Origin: JAQVYB01 sp964490935 | GTDB taxonomy: Bacteria > Verrucomicrobiota > Kiritimatiellia > RZYC01 | DNA: 19,862 bases | Assembly (NCBI GenBank): GCA_964490935.1 | Contig: CAZBEO010000062.1 | Coordinates: 1 to 19,862, forward strand | Reading direction: 5' to 3' | Notes under the pieces: model-generated | What the model was told of the DNA's origin: nothing | The model's input: the letters and a program-made list of their open reading frames with translations, nothing else | Databases searched by the model: none | Shown here: one piece after another, positions 7,130 to 15,503 of the stretch | Position numbering within the stretch: position 1 is the first letter of the stretch | Layout of the letters: the number at the start of each line of letters is the position of its first letter | Position numbers and translations under genes: made by a program

Positions 7130-8409
7130 AATTATCCATTATTGCCGGTACGATCACAGGAAACCGTGGTGCAGAGGCTATGCTCACAACCGTAATCGGT
7201 CTATTTCGCGAGCGATACAAAAACCCAGAAATCCATGTGTTTTCCTATTATCCGAAAGAGGATAGGCTATTGGTGCGGCAGCCGAATTTGACAATCCATA
7301 GTTCGATGCCCCGGTCATTGGTGTTCCAGCTCATGCCAGGCGCCCTCCTGTTTTGGGTATGTACTAAGTTGCATGCGTTGAAGCTTATGAAAGGGCTTGT
7401 CCCAGCTTCTGTGCAAGCCTTGGCTGAGTCGCGTGTTCTGATTGATTTGGCCGGGGTTTCATTTATTGACAGCCGATTAAAATTTCTTCCCTTCAACATG
7501 CTTTCTCTGCTACCGGCGATGTTGTGCGGGACGCCGGTGGTCAAGTTTTCACAGGCCATCGGGCCGGTGCACCATCCGCTGAACCGATTTGCCTGTCGCA
7601 TGGTGTTGCGGCATGTTCATCGCATTTATGCGCGGGGGGATGAAACGGAGGCCTTTTTGCAGGACGCCCCTGTGCGTGCAGATTGTCTGGCGCGGGCTGC
7701 TGATGTGGCTTTTCTGCACCAACCGGCATTTTCATTAACGCAGGAGAATTCGAATAGAGTGGAGCAGAGTCGAGAACAGCTTTTGGCGGTGCGATCCCGC
7801 GTGAAGGTGGTAATCGGTATTTGTCCGAGTGCGGTGGTAGCGGCAAAAGCACGGAAGCAAAACTGGAATTACATTGCTCTCTTGTTTCGTATGGTTGAAC
7901 ATTTGGTGAAGCAGGGGTGTGGGGTATTCCTTTTTCCCAATGCGACTCGGCAGAGCCAAATTCCCCTGTTGCGTAATAATGATCTTTCGGTGATCGAAGA
8001 TGTGGTGCGCTATGCGCGCACCTGCAAACTGGATTGTGAAAATCTGATTTTTGTAAATTACGATATTAATACGGTTGGCATCAAATCCCTGTTGCAGGAA
8101 TGCGATGGAGTTGTTGTGTCTCGATTTCATGCCATGATTGCGGCGCTGAGTTTGGCTAAGCCCTTGCTGGTGATGGGGTGGGGCCATAAATATCGGGAGG
8201 TGATGCGGCTTTTTCAGATGGAAGATCAGGTGTTTAATTATCGACGTTATGCTTTGCCGGATATTTTGGAGCGGCTGGATCAGCTGATCGCATCGCGGGA
8301 AGAACTGGCTGAACAGATCAACCGTTGTTTGCCCGTTGTGCGTGAAAGTAGTCGGACACAATTTAACGAAACTTTTCAATGGCTGGAGATGGATGAAGAT
8401 CAGCGCTAA
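7126..8409 (+). CDS. Polysaccharide pyruvyl transferase family protein
   Basis: 427 residues. TGNRGAEAML at residues 11-20, GTPVVKFSQAIGP in the middle and VVSRFHAMIAALSLAKPLLVMGW around S332-H335 are hallmarks of the PS_pyruv_trans (CsaB/WcaK/ExoV) family. Members generally transfer pyruvate from phosphoenolpyruvate to a sugar to form a ketal, adding negative charge to surface polysaccharide. Some relatives have other activities, so the reaction is probable rather than proven. The start overlaps the FrhB-like gene by 4 bases and its end overlaps the next gene by 17, so all would be made together. Confidence 0.87.
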   Translation: MKLSIIAGTITGNRGAEAMLTTVIGLFRERYKNPEIHVFSYYPKEDRLLVRQPNLTIHSSMPRSLVFQLMPGALLFWVCTKLHALKLMKGLVPASVQALAESRVLIDLAGVSFIDSRLKFLPFNMLSLLPAMLCGTPVVKFSQAIGPVHHPLNRFACRMVLRHVHRIYARGDETEAFLQDAPVRADCLARAADVAFLHQPAFSLTQENSNRVEQSREQLLAVRSRVKVVIGICPSAVVAAKARKQNWNYIALLFRMVEHLVKQGCGVFLFPNATRQSQIPLLRNNDLSVIEDVVRYARTCKLDCENLIFVNYDINTVGIKSLLQECDGVVVSRFHAMIAALSLAKPLLVMGWGHKYREVMRLFQMEDQVFNYRRYALPDILERLDQLIASREELAEQINRCLPVVRESSRTQFNETFQWLEMDEDQR

Positions 8410-9319
8410 ATCAATGTTTTCGGCCTTGTGGACCCTGTTGATCCTATTTTTTGCAGGGGGTTATTTTGTAAAAAGATGGCCCGCCGTGTCAGAGCTTATG
8501 CAGCAGATGGAACTTTCGATTCTGCTTGGAGCGGTGCTTGCTGTGGTGTTCAGTAAGTTATTGATGCCGGTATTTATGAAATATGCATTGGCGCTTATGC
8601 GAATAATAATGCCCTTTGGTCAGTGTTTTTATATTTATCATACCTCTCAATTGGCGAAATATCTGCCGGGTAACATCTGGCATTTTGTTTCCAAAGCAGG
8701 CGCTTATCGGGTTCGAGGGTACTCCATGGACCGTATCCGGGATGCCCTGCTGATCGAAAACGGATTGCTGGTGCTGGGCGCGATGGGGACTGGGCTGTTA
8801 TTGACCGGGATTTTTGGCTTTGCTCATCTGCAGCAACTGGGTGGGCAGATTAACGCAACGTGGTGGTTAGGCATTGCTCTTTTTGCGATTGTCGGGATGA
8901 TGGTGGCCTGCTTCGTGGAGCGAAAAATTGGATTCTTTAAAAAAATGTGCGTTTCCTGGCGAAATGGTCTGGTCATTGTTCTTTTGCATGCAGGCATTTG
9001 GTTGTCGTTAGGGGGCATGCTTTTTATGCTGATGCTGCCTTATTTGGGAGAGAATGCGCGTTGCATGACCACCTACTTTTATGCGACCGGAATATTTGCC
9101 CTCGGATACAGCATTGGTTTTGTCACCCCGTTTGCCCCGGCAGGAATCGGGATCAGGGAAGGGATTCTGGTGCTGGGGCTGGCCCCATATATTGGTTCGG
9201 GCAGTACGGTAATTATAATTTCGACATTGAGTCGTTTGCTTTATGTGGTAGTTGAAATCGTACTGGCACTTCTGTGCAGACTGACAAAGATGTTGGCGCA
9301 TAACAGACGAAAATGTTGA
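8393..9319 (+). CDS. LPG-synthase-TM / flippase-like membrane protein
   Basis: About 308 residues with some eight hydrophobic segments. SQLAKYLPGNIWHF (about 90-105) and PFAPAGIGIREG near the C-terminus are typical of the lysylphosphatidylglycerol synthase TM region family (UPF0104, flippase-like). Stand-alone members are common in glycan and lipid loci and are suspected to move or modify lipid-linked intermediates. A longer frame from TTG 8336 is open, but ATG at 8393 has GGAG just upstream and begins MKISAK followed by a membrane helix, so I prefer it. It overlaps the preceding gene by 17 bases. It might serve as the flippase for the products of the DPM1-like enzyme; this is inference. Confidence 0.8.
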   Translation: MKISAKSMFSALWTLLILFFAGGYFVKRWPAVSELMQQMELSILLGAVLAVVFSKLLMPVFMKYALALMRIIMPFGQCFYIYHTSQLAKYLPGNIWHFVSKAGAYRVRGYSMDRIRDALLIENGLLVLGAMGTGLLLTGIFGFAHLQQLGGQINATWWLGIALFAIVGMMVACFVERKIGFFKKMCVSWRNGLVIVLLHAGIWLSLGGMLFMLMLPYLGENARCMTTYFYATGIFALGYSIGFVTPFAPAGIGIREGILVLGLAPYIGSGSTVIIISTLSRLLYVVVEIVLALLCRLTKMLAHNRRKC

Positions 9320-9351
9320 TTAAAGCGGAAGATTAAGGTTATTGAGAGCAT

Positions 9352-10086
9352 ATGAAAAACAACGTGTTTTACGGTATAATTATTAGTTTTGTAGGTATCC
9401 TCGCCATATATCTTACCTATATTGTTTATACATATCGTGGGTTGAGTTTCGACGGGGCATTCAACACACAGGCGGCGCTGAACATTTTCGAGGGCAATGG
9501 ATGTACGTTAAATTATGGGCTTAACAGATATCTTCAAACCGGATTGCCTTTTCAGCTTCTGAACGGGCTGTTCTTGACTACATTTGGGAGTCACTTTTCA
9601 ATAGCAAATTTGGCGAATATTGTCTTTTACTGGCTTCTCTTTGCTTTTTCTGTGGCTCTCATGCGGCGATATCGATCATCTTCCCCAATGCTTGCTTTTA
9701 TCGCCATCTCATTTTTGCAGGGTTTCTATACCTATGGATTTGCGGGATACGGTGAAGTGCCCGGAATAATCTTAGCGCTTTGGGCAGGTTATTTAATCTT
9801 TGAACGGCAGGATCTTGGATTCTCAAGTGCTGCGTGCGGAGGAATTTTGCTGGGATTAGCTGTGGGGATTAAATGGATATTACTCTTGCCAACAATTGCG
9901 GCTTTGGGAGTGACCATTTTGATTCTATATAGACAAAAAGGCATTCGATTACTGTCGGCATGGCTGTTTTTTTTCGTTAGTCTGGCTACGTCTCTCTTCC
10001 TGCAGTACACAAAGTATACCCTCGCCGAACGTAGCAGCTTGCTTCGACGTATACTTCAGCAGGGGGGGGGGGCACGGATTCTTTGA
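9352..10086 (+). CDS. GT-C-like glycosyltransferase, N-terminal part (frameshifted)
   Basis: 244 residues, nearly all transmembrane. After the first helix, the loop SFDGAFNTQAALNIFEGNG carries an acidic residue (D34) in the place expected for the catalytic acid of GT-C enzymes (ArnT/PMT/GT39-like). Such enzymes take sugar from polyprenyl phosphate on the outer face of the inner membrane. The frame ends at TGA 10084-10086, seven codons beyond an 11-G run at 10062-10072. The next frame opens at once and continues as protein. One extra G, or two fewer, would fuse the parts into about 628-629 residues, a normal GT-C length. As written, the protein would be cut short and probably inactive. Either a phase-variable switch or a sequencing slip explains this. 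Confidence 0.75.
   Translation: MKNNVFYGIIISFVGILAIYLTYIVYTYRGLSFDGAFNTQAALNIFEGNGCTLNYGLNRYLQTGLPFQLLNGLFLTTFGSHFSIANLANIVFYWLLFAFSVALMRRYRSSSPMLAFIAISFLQGFYTYGFAGYGEVPGIILALWAGYLIFERQDLGFSSAACGGILLGLAVGIKWILLLPTIAALGVTILILYRQKGIRLLSAWLFFFVSLATSLFLQYTKYTLAERSSLLRRILQQGGGARIL
10062..10072 (+). repeat. Homopolymeric G11 tract inside a coding region
   Basis: Eleven consecutive G lie at the exact point where the reading frame of the GT-C-like gene changes. With 11 G the upstream frame stops at 10086. With 12 or 9 G it reads into the downstream frame, and with 10 G it stops 15 codons or so later. Long G runs in surface-glycan genes are classic sites of slipped-strand mispairing, but also of base-calling error. 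Confidence 0.9.
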
Positions 10087-11240
10087 AAGCAGGGGACTCG
10101 TTTGAACGGTTGAAACTGTTCTACAATGCCTATGTAAATGCTTCTGGAGCTCACTTCCCTATTGTGGCTTGGGTCAAACTCTTTGCGGTGAGTGTTATAA
10201 TTTGCATAGTCATTGGATTGACCTTGTATCTTTTCATAAAGCGAACGAAACCGGTTGAAAGGCGCACCTATTTCTTCCTGTATATTGGATGGTCTGTGTG
10301 TTTTTACTTCGTATGGTGGTTTTTTTTAGGAATGAAACCTTGGTATCGTCGCATTATAGCGGGGGATATTCTGCTATACACAGCGATTCCGTTTCTGGTT
10401 ATGATGACCCCGCGATTTAAGGGACGCTGGTGGCGTAGCGCGGTGTTTACCCTGCTCCTGTTTTTCGCGTTGTTTCAAGTCAAGTCGTCCGAGATCTTTC
10501 CTGTCCGTAAAGAAACGCAAAGAGTTAGGGAAAGAAGACTGCGTGATGTGCTTGCCCAATTGCCTGTTGATTTTTATGGGTATGGTGTTGGTTGGTGGCA
10601 GGCCCCTCGCTGGTCCTTTCTGGCGGGCAAGCGCTTTTCTAATCTAGAGACCGTAGATATAACAGATTCGCCCGAGTTTTATGTACAGTGCAAACAAGGA
10701 AAAGCATTCTTCTTTCGAGGGCCCGAAGATTCTTTAGCCCCTGGCCAAGTGAATAATTTTATGAGCGGTTTCAATATGACGCCTGTATTTCAGGATAAAA
10801 AATTTGGTGTATACCGAATAGACATTAACCCGTTTCCGATAAAACCGGTCGAACATATTGATTTCAGTGTGAAGGGGTACCAGGAATCTCTAATGGGGTT
10901 TCATAAATATGAAAAAAGCAGTTTTAGACATACGGAACGTGATGCGTTATTATTTTTTAAAAATTCCGGTCGGAATATCTTTAACCTGCAGGCAACGGTT
11001 TCCGGTCCTTTAGCAGGGCAAACGTTGACACTTACGTTCTTCGATGATCGGTTTCAACCCTTCCTTACCCAAAACATTATACTGGAAGCAGGGGAACAAC
11101 AGTACGAAGTCTATGTCCCCGATAGCATGTCCGAAACCATTACCGTGCGTATAAAAACAGAAGACGGGTGGCACCCTGCAAAAGATCCCAGACTTCTCGG
11201 AATAATGGTTTATTCAGCAGGATTCCCGAAAGATATATAG
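10083..11240 (+). CDS. GT-C-like glycosyltransferase, C-terminal part
   Basis: 385 codons are open from TTG 10083, but there is no ribosome site, so this is almost surely the rest of the preceding gene. It has about four more membrane helices (to about residue 145) with the loop FFLGMKPWYRRIIAGD between them, then a soluble region of about 240 residues with beta-rich sequence near the end (QATVSGPLAGQTLTLTFFDD). The soluble tail would face the periplasm, as in many GT-C enzymes where it binds acceptor glycan. The function of the tail is not recognised. An independent protein starting here is possible only if reinitiation occurs at the TTG next to the upstream stop. Confidence 0.7.
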   Translation: MKAGDSFERLKLFYNAYVNASGAHFPIVAWVKLFAVSVIICIVIGLTLYLFIKRTKPVERRTYFFLYIGWSVCFYFVWWFFLGMKPWYRRIIAGDILLYTAIPFLVMMTPRFKGRWWRSAVFTLLLFFALFQVKSSEIFPVRKETQRVRERRLRDVLAQLPVDFYGYGVGWWQAPRWSFLAGKRFSNLETVDITDSPEFYVQCKQGKAFFFRGPEDSLAPGQVNNFMSGFNMTPVFQDKKFGVYRIDINPFPIKPVEHIDFSVKGYQESLMGFHKYEKSSFRHTERDALLFFKNSGRNIFNLQATVSGPLAGQTLTLTFFDDRFQPFLTQNIILEAGEQQYEVYVPDSMSETITVRIKTEDGWHPAKDPRLLGIMVYSAGFPKDI

Positions 11241-11300
11241 AACGTTCCTGGTGATTATTTTAAGTTGCCATCCGATGGGTTCTGGAGAACATAATTCAGA

Positions 11301-12710
11301 ATGAAAACACCCTTGTTCCGTTTCTTATTCCGGGGATATGCGGAAGATCAATGCCCGCAATCCATCACGATCGATCTTTCGGAACTCAGCAAATATCAAC
11401 AGTTTTGTCGGCACCTGGCCGGACGATCCCAATCGCCTTATCTCATCGAGTATTCGCTGGCCACCCCCCAAACCGTCATTGTGTATCAATGTGAATGGCC
11501 TACTGAGAAACAAACCGGACCCATGCTGCCGGCGGCTTCCGCAGTGACAAAACGCATCATCCGGTTAAAAAAGACTAGCGGGCTATCGTTGCTGAATAAA
11601 CGCCTGTTGCTGCAGTCGGTGGTGTTGTTTTCCGGCCTTGAGCACCTGCAAGAGACAGAAAAATCGCTCCGCGAACTTCGCCTTATCGGTCAGCTGGCCC
11701 GGTATTTAGTGCTGCTTGCCGAAGGCTGTGGAGGCGAGAACCCCGTGGCGGAAGCAATCGCAAACCGGATGGCGGAGGCGCTTAATATTCCGTCCTCATT
11801 CACCAGTGAAGAACGGGTTGGAACAAAAAGGTTCTGGTGTGCCCTGAGCGGACGCGAAGCGGCGACTCCCAAAAGCAATCGGCCGGCACGTTCCTTGGCT
11901 CTGATTACCGTCTACAACGAAGTGGACATGATTGAGGAAACCCTTTTCCACATTCTGGACCAGGGAATGGATGCCCTGACCGTGGATGATTGCTCCACCG
12001 ATGGCACCGACCAGGTACTCGAACGACTCAGCGCCACGAAACGGGTCACCTGGAATAAATCGCCGCCGGAAGAGGCCACCGTGTATGATATTGACGCCAT
12101 TATGGCTCAAAAAGAGCGGGCCGCCCTGCAAGCATTCGCCAAAGGATACCAATGGGTGATGTCTGCGGATGCAGACGAAATTCGATGTTCCCCATGGCCC
12201 GGCGTCAGCCTGGCCGAGGCCTTTGCCCATGTGGAGGCGCTGGGATATAATGCCGTGGAGTTTGCCGTCCTGGATTTCCGATTCCTGCGCGATCAGCAAC
12301 CTGATCCCGACACCTACGAAAAAAAAATGCTCTATTTCGAATTTGGCAGACGCCCCAGCCACTTCGTTCAGGTCAAAGCGTGGAAACAGGACCCTTCCGT
12401 AAAAGTCGATCTCGTCACCTTTGTGGGGCATCAGGTGCTGTTTGAGGGACGCCGCGTGTTCCCGCTAAAGTTTCTGCTAAAACACTATCCGCTGCGCAGC
12501 CGGGAGCAGGCGGCCAACAAGCTGTATCGAGATCGGTTCCCCCGCTTCAAAAAAGAAAACCTGGCACGGGGCTTCCATACCCAATATAATCACTTCAAAG
12601 AAAAAGAACCCGAGGGATGGCTCGCGGAAGACCTGTTGCCATGGGACGACTCGTTCTATTCCCGATATATGATCGAGCGTTTGAGCGGCGTGGGCTTGAG
12701 GTCGTATTAA
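11301..12710 (+). CDS. GT2 glycosyltransferase (Glyco_tranf_2_4-like)
   Basis: 469 residues. The C-terminal part (about 198-440) is a GT-A domain of the Glyco_tranf_2_4 type, with LITVYNEVDMIEETL (201 on), TVDDCSTDGTD (D229, D230) and SADADE (D290, D292, E293). It is expected to add a sugar at the cytoplasmic membrane face. The first about 190 residues are not recognised; they are mixed alpha/beta, with no membrane helix or coiled coil evident. Base composition is more GC-rich than the genes on both sides, which suggests a separate origin. A GGAG lies about 14 bases before the ATG, which is long. It ends opposite a small minus-strand ORF. Confidence 0.8.
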   Translation: MKTPLFRFLFRGYAEDQCPQSITIDLSELSKYQQFCRHLAGRSQSPYLIEYSLATPQTVIVYQCEWPTEKQTGPMLPAASAVTKRIIRLKKTSGLSLLNKRLLLQSVVLFSGLEHLQETEKSLRELRLIGQLARYLVLLAEGCGGENPVAEAIANRMAEALNIPSSFTSEERVGTKRFWCALSGREAATPKSNRPARSLALITVYNEVDMIEETLFHILDQGMDALTVDDCSTDGTDQVLERLSATKRVTWNKSPPEEATVYDIDAIMAQKERAALQAFAKGYQWVMSADADEIRCSPWPGVSLAEAFAHVEALGYNAVEFAVLDFRFLRDQQPDPDTYEKKMLYFEFGRRPSHFVQVKAWKQDPSVKVDLVTFVGHQVLFEGRRVFPLKFLLKHYPLRSREQAANKLYRDRFPRFKKENLARGFHTQYNHFKEKEPEGWLAEDLLPWDDSFYSRYMIERLSGVGLRSY

Positions 12711-12847
12711 TCGCCGCCGCCTTCGAATTCATATTGTCTATCTGAGCTGCTTCTGTTTTGGTTGTCATTATCGCTTTTGACGAAAATGGAGGTTGGGAAT
12801 GGACCATTATAGCTGCAATGTTTAGGATGCTCTTTTGTTGGAGCCAT
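12707..12847 (-). CDS. Possible 46-residue small protein
   Basis: A clean ATG-to-TAA frame on the minus strand encodes 46 residues. It begins MAPTKEHPKHCSYNGPFPTS, has a polar middle rich in N, S, D and Q, and ends YEFEGGGD. It fills most of the gap between the GT2 gene and the methyltransferase-like gene, and its last 4 bases overlap the GT2 stop region. An in-frame TAA lies six codons upstream of the ATG, so it is not the end of a longer gene. No strong ribosome site is seen. It looks more like protein than chance sequence, but the family is unknown. Confidence 0.3.
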   Translation of the reverse strand: MAPTKEHPKHCSYNGPFPTSIFVKSDNDNQNRSSSDRQYEFEGGGD

Positions 12848-12933
12848 AAGTAAACCGCTCTTTTATCATTTAACCAGGCCTGCCTTAACTAATACGCACG
12901 GTGAATAAGCAAGGTCTTTGGGAGATACGTGCC

Positions 12934-15273
12934 ATGAATGAAGTGCTAAAAACAATGGGTTATTTGCTGGATGCAAACACCACGGTTTGGTGTCGTGAAA
13001 ACTATTCTGGCATTCCTTATAACGATGGGGATGCCATAGAAAGGCGCATTTTTGAAGCGGTACGTTCCGCTAACGATGTTTCTTTGTTTTCTCGCGAACT
13101 ACAGAGGCATTGTGTTGACTGGGCATCAACCTATCACCTGTCCCCGTCCCGAGCAAATCTGCTTCGTCCGTTTTCAGATCATCTTGCACAGAAAGATGTT
13201 CTTGAGATTGGTGCGGGATGTGGTGCTATTACGCGGTTTTTGGGAGAACTTGGTGCAAATGTCCTCGCCCTAGAAGGGAGTCGCCGCCGTGCATCTATTG
13301 CTGCGTTAAGAACGCGGGACTTGGATAACACAACAGTACTTAGTGATGATTTCAACGCCTTTAAGATAGATTATAGATTTGATATTATTACCCTGATTGG
13401 CGTGCTTGAGTATGCTCCGATATTTACGAAGGGGGAAAATCCAGTTCTGCAAATGCTGAAGCAGGTTGTCACGCTGTTAAAACCCGATGGCAAATTGATT
13501 TTGGCCATTGAAAATCAACTGGGATTGAAATATTTGGCGGGGTTCCCCGAAGATCACCTAGGGGTTCCTATGTATGGCGTTGAGGCGCTTTATAAAAAGA
13601 GTGATCCGGTAACTTTTGGAAGAACAACACTGATTGATGCATTAAAACAATCAGGGTTTTCTACAACTAGGGTTTTCGCTCCCTTCCCTGACCACAAGCT
13701 GCCTGTAGCGCTTGTTACTGAAGAGGGATTTAGTGAAACCAGCTTTGATGCGGGGGCGCTTGCTTGGCAAACGGCCCGATCCGACAGGCAGATTCCTGCC
13801 TATTATTCGCTTACTCTCCCTCGTGTATGGCCTGAAGTGATTCGGAACGGGCTGGGGTTGGATATGGCAAATTCGTTTTTAATTCTTGCAGGCACAGGGG
13901 ATGCTGGCCTAGCCCCGGATCCAAATGGCAAATCGCTGGCCTATTATTTCACAAGCGAGCGACGGCCGGATTACTGTAAGCAAACCGTATTTAAAAAGGA
14001 TGTGAACGGTACAATAACCGTTGTGGTTGACCCCCTTGTTTCTGCTTCATCGGAGTCTCGCCCTGATGATATACTGACCTTTAAACTTCCAGCTACCTCC
14101 CCATACTTAGCAGGTCCTCTTCTTCAGTGGGAGTTTATCGACTTGATTACTCGTGGCAGTTGGTCTTTTGAGAGCGTGGGGAGTTTCCTCCAACGCTATA
14201 TTTCATTATTGGAAAACATTGCGTTTCAAGAAAGCCGAATGTTTTGTTCTTTTACGGACTTGGATCAGTCGGTTCCCCAGATTCTTTTTGATTGTATCCC
14301 GCAAAATATCATTATCGATGACCAGGAAAAACCAGCACACTTTGATGCCGAGTGGGTCTTTAATGAGAGCCTTGATTTTGGCTACCTTCTTTTTAGATGT
14401 TTGCTGCAGATGGCGGACTGGGTTTCTCTGTATGGTGTGAACAACTTACACCGTGAACTTTCTCAGAAACTGTTTATTTGCCGCTCGTTTGAAGCACTGG
14501 GCCATCAGGTAGACGATTCGCATTTACACCGTTATGAGGCCTTAGAGAAGCGCGTTCAACAACAGGTAACCGGCCTGCCAAATTTGCTGTGGAAACTCTC
14601 GGCGACTCCCTTCTACAAAGACAGAAGAGCCTTTAATATTATTCAGAGCAACCATGAATATATGCAGCAACAAGGTGAGTATGTACAAAAGCTTACACAT
14701 CAGCTCGACTATTTAACACAACAAGCGTCTCAGCGAGAGGTACAGGTTCAGGGCCTTATGCAGCAACTGTCCGAAAAAGATGAACAAATAAAACAAAAGG
14801 ATGTTCATTTACAATCTACCAAGTCTGAGTTGCATACGATTATCAATCAATTGGAACACCAACGCATAGAGCGATTATATGACAAACGAAAAAAGAGCGA
14901 AGTAATCTATAAAATGGCTCGACCCATTCGCGGATTAAAACGGCTCTTGGAATTGCTCCTTTCTCCCAGGCGAGAGTTGAATTATTACAAATTTGAACGA
15001 GAAGTGCTGAAAACAGGTGCCTTTGATTTTGGATATTATCTTTCTCGCAATGAGGATCTGATCCCGGGCTGTATTGAGTTGCTTAGGCATTTTTACTTCT
15101 TCGGTTGGCGAGAAGGGAGAAATCCAGGGCCTAACTTTGATGTGAACTACTACTTGGCTACTAATCCTGATATCTCTCAAACGGACATTAACCCGCTTCT
15201 TCATTATCTATTGTACGGCATAGCAGAGGGGCGTCACCCGGCCCCCTCTTTGACGACCAAGGCTGAACCATAA
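12934..15273 (+). CDS. Methyltransferase / kinase-like / coiled-coil protein (WbdD-like layout)
   Basis: About 779 residues. Residues 80-260 form a class I SAM methyltransferase (VLEIGAGCGAI at 89-98, then SDDFNAF and LIGVLEYAP, then LLKPDGKLILAIENQ). Residues about 330-520 look kinase-like: a catalytic-loop-like DCIPQNIIIDD (D453, N458) followed by HFDAEW (D471) in place of DFG. Residues about 572-655 are Gln/Glu-rich coiled coil, then a basic YKMARPIRGLKRLL helix. The end (about 697-770) holds two FDxxYYLxxNxD...EGRxPxP repeats seen in glycan-cluster proteins. This order recalls WbdD, which phosphorylates and methylates the growing O-antigen end and sets chain length. ATG 12934 has GGGAG nine bases upstream and is preferred to GTG 12901. 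Kinase activity is inferred. Confidence 0.75.
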   Translation: MNEVLKTMGYLLDANTTVWCRENYSGIPYNDGDAIERRIFEAVRSANDVSLFSRELQRHCVDWASTYHLSPSRANLLRPFSDHLAQKDVLEIGAGCGAITRFLGELGANVLALEGSRRRASIAALRTRDLDNTTVLSDDFNAFKIDYRFDIITLIGVLEYAPIFTKGENPVLQMLKQVVTLLKPDGKLILAIENQLGLKYLAGFPEDHLGVPMYGVEALYKKSDPVTFGRTTLIDALKQSGFSTTRVFAPFPDHKLPVALVTEEGFSETSFDAGALAWQTARSDRQIPAYYSLTLPRVWPEVIRNGLGLDMANSFLILAGTGDAGLAPDPNGKSLAYYFTSERRPDYCKQTVFKKDVNGTITVVVDPLVSASSESRPDDILTFKLPATSPYLAGPLLQWEFIDLITRGSWSFESVGSFLQRYISLLENIAFQESRMFCSFTDLDQSVPQILFDCIPQNIIIDDQEKPAHFDAEWVFNESLDFGYLLFRCLLQMADWVSLYGVNNLHRELSQKLFICRSFEALGHQVDDSHLHRYEALEKRVQQQVTGLPNLLWKLSATPFYKDRRAFNIIQSNHEYMQQQGEYVQKLTHQLDYLTQQASQREVQVQGLMQQLSEKDEQIKQKDVHLQSTKSELHTIINQLEHQRIERLYDKRKKSEVIYKMARPIRGLKRLLELLLSPRRELNYYKFEREVLKTGAFDFGYYLSRNEDLIPGCIELLRHFYFFGWREGRNPGPNFDVNYYLATNPDISQTDINPLLHYLLYGIAEGRHPAPSLTTKAEP

Positions 15274-15503
15274 AGCAAAGGCCGTGGGCCTCTATACTCG
15301 CTCACGATGGGGGGCGGAGACGAAGAATACCTAAAACAGAAGGCGGGCGGCACTCTACAAAAAATCCTTATTATTTCGGGACAATGTTTGTTCAGCAAGA
15401 TTTCAGAAAAATATATAAATGGACCAAATAGTATAATGCTTATGATTGCTATTTGTGCACAGGGTAGATAAATATTATTTTCAATTGAAAACGGGGTGTT
15501 AGC
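15274..15503 (+). other. Intergenic region with possible in-frame continuation ORF
   Basis: ATG 15307 to TAA 15469-15471 encodes 54 residues in the same frame as the methyltransferase-like gene, whose stop is only 11 codons upstream. It begins MGGGDEEYLKQKAGG, then LQKILIISGQ, which resembles the first beta strand of a glycosyltransferase domain. It could be debris of a once longer fused protein, or chance. A TATAAT lies at 15432-15437 without a good -35. No terminator hairpin with a T-run is visible. Confidence 0.3.

Noticed and set aside
8336..8392. Upstream TTG start for the flippase-like gene
   Set aside because: It would overlap the pyruvyl transferase gene by 74 bases and lacks a ribosome site. 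ATG 8393 has GGAG upstream and leads into the first membrane helix.
11796..12431. 211-codon minus-strand frame within the GT2 gene
   Set aside because: It is a shadow of a gene with clear GT2 motifs, and shows no domain or ribosome site of its own.
15409..15437. Promoter for the GT2-GT4 fusion gene
   Set aside because: TATAAT at 15432 is a perfect -10, but the -35 position (AAATAT) has no match and the region is AT-rich, so it is noted only within the intergenic entry.
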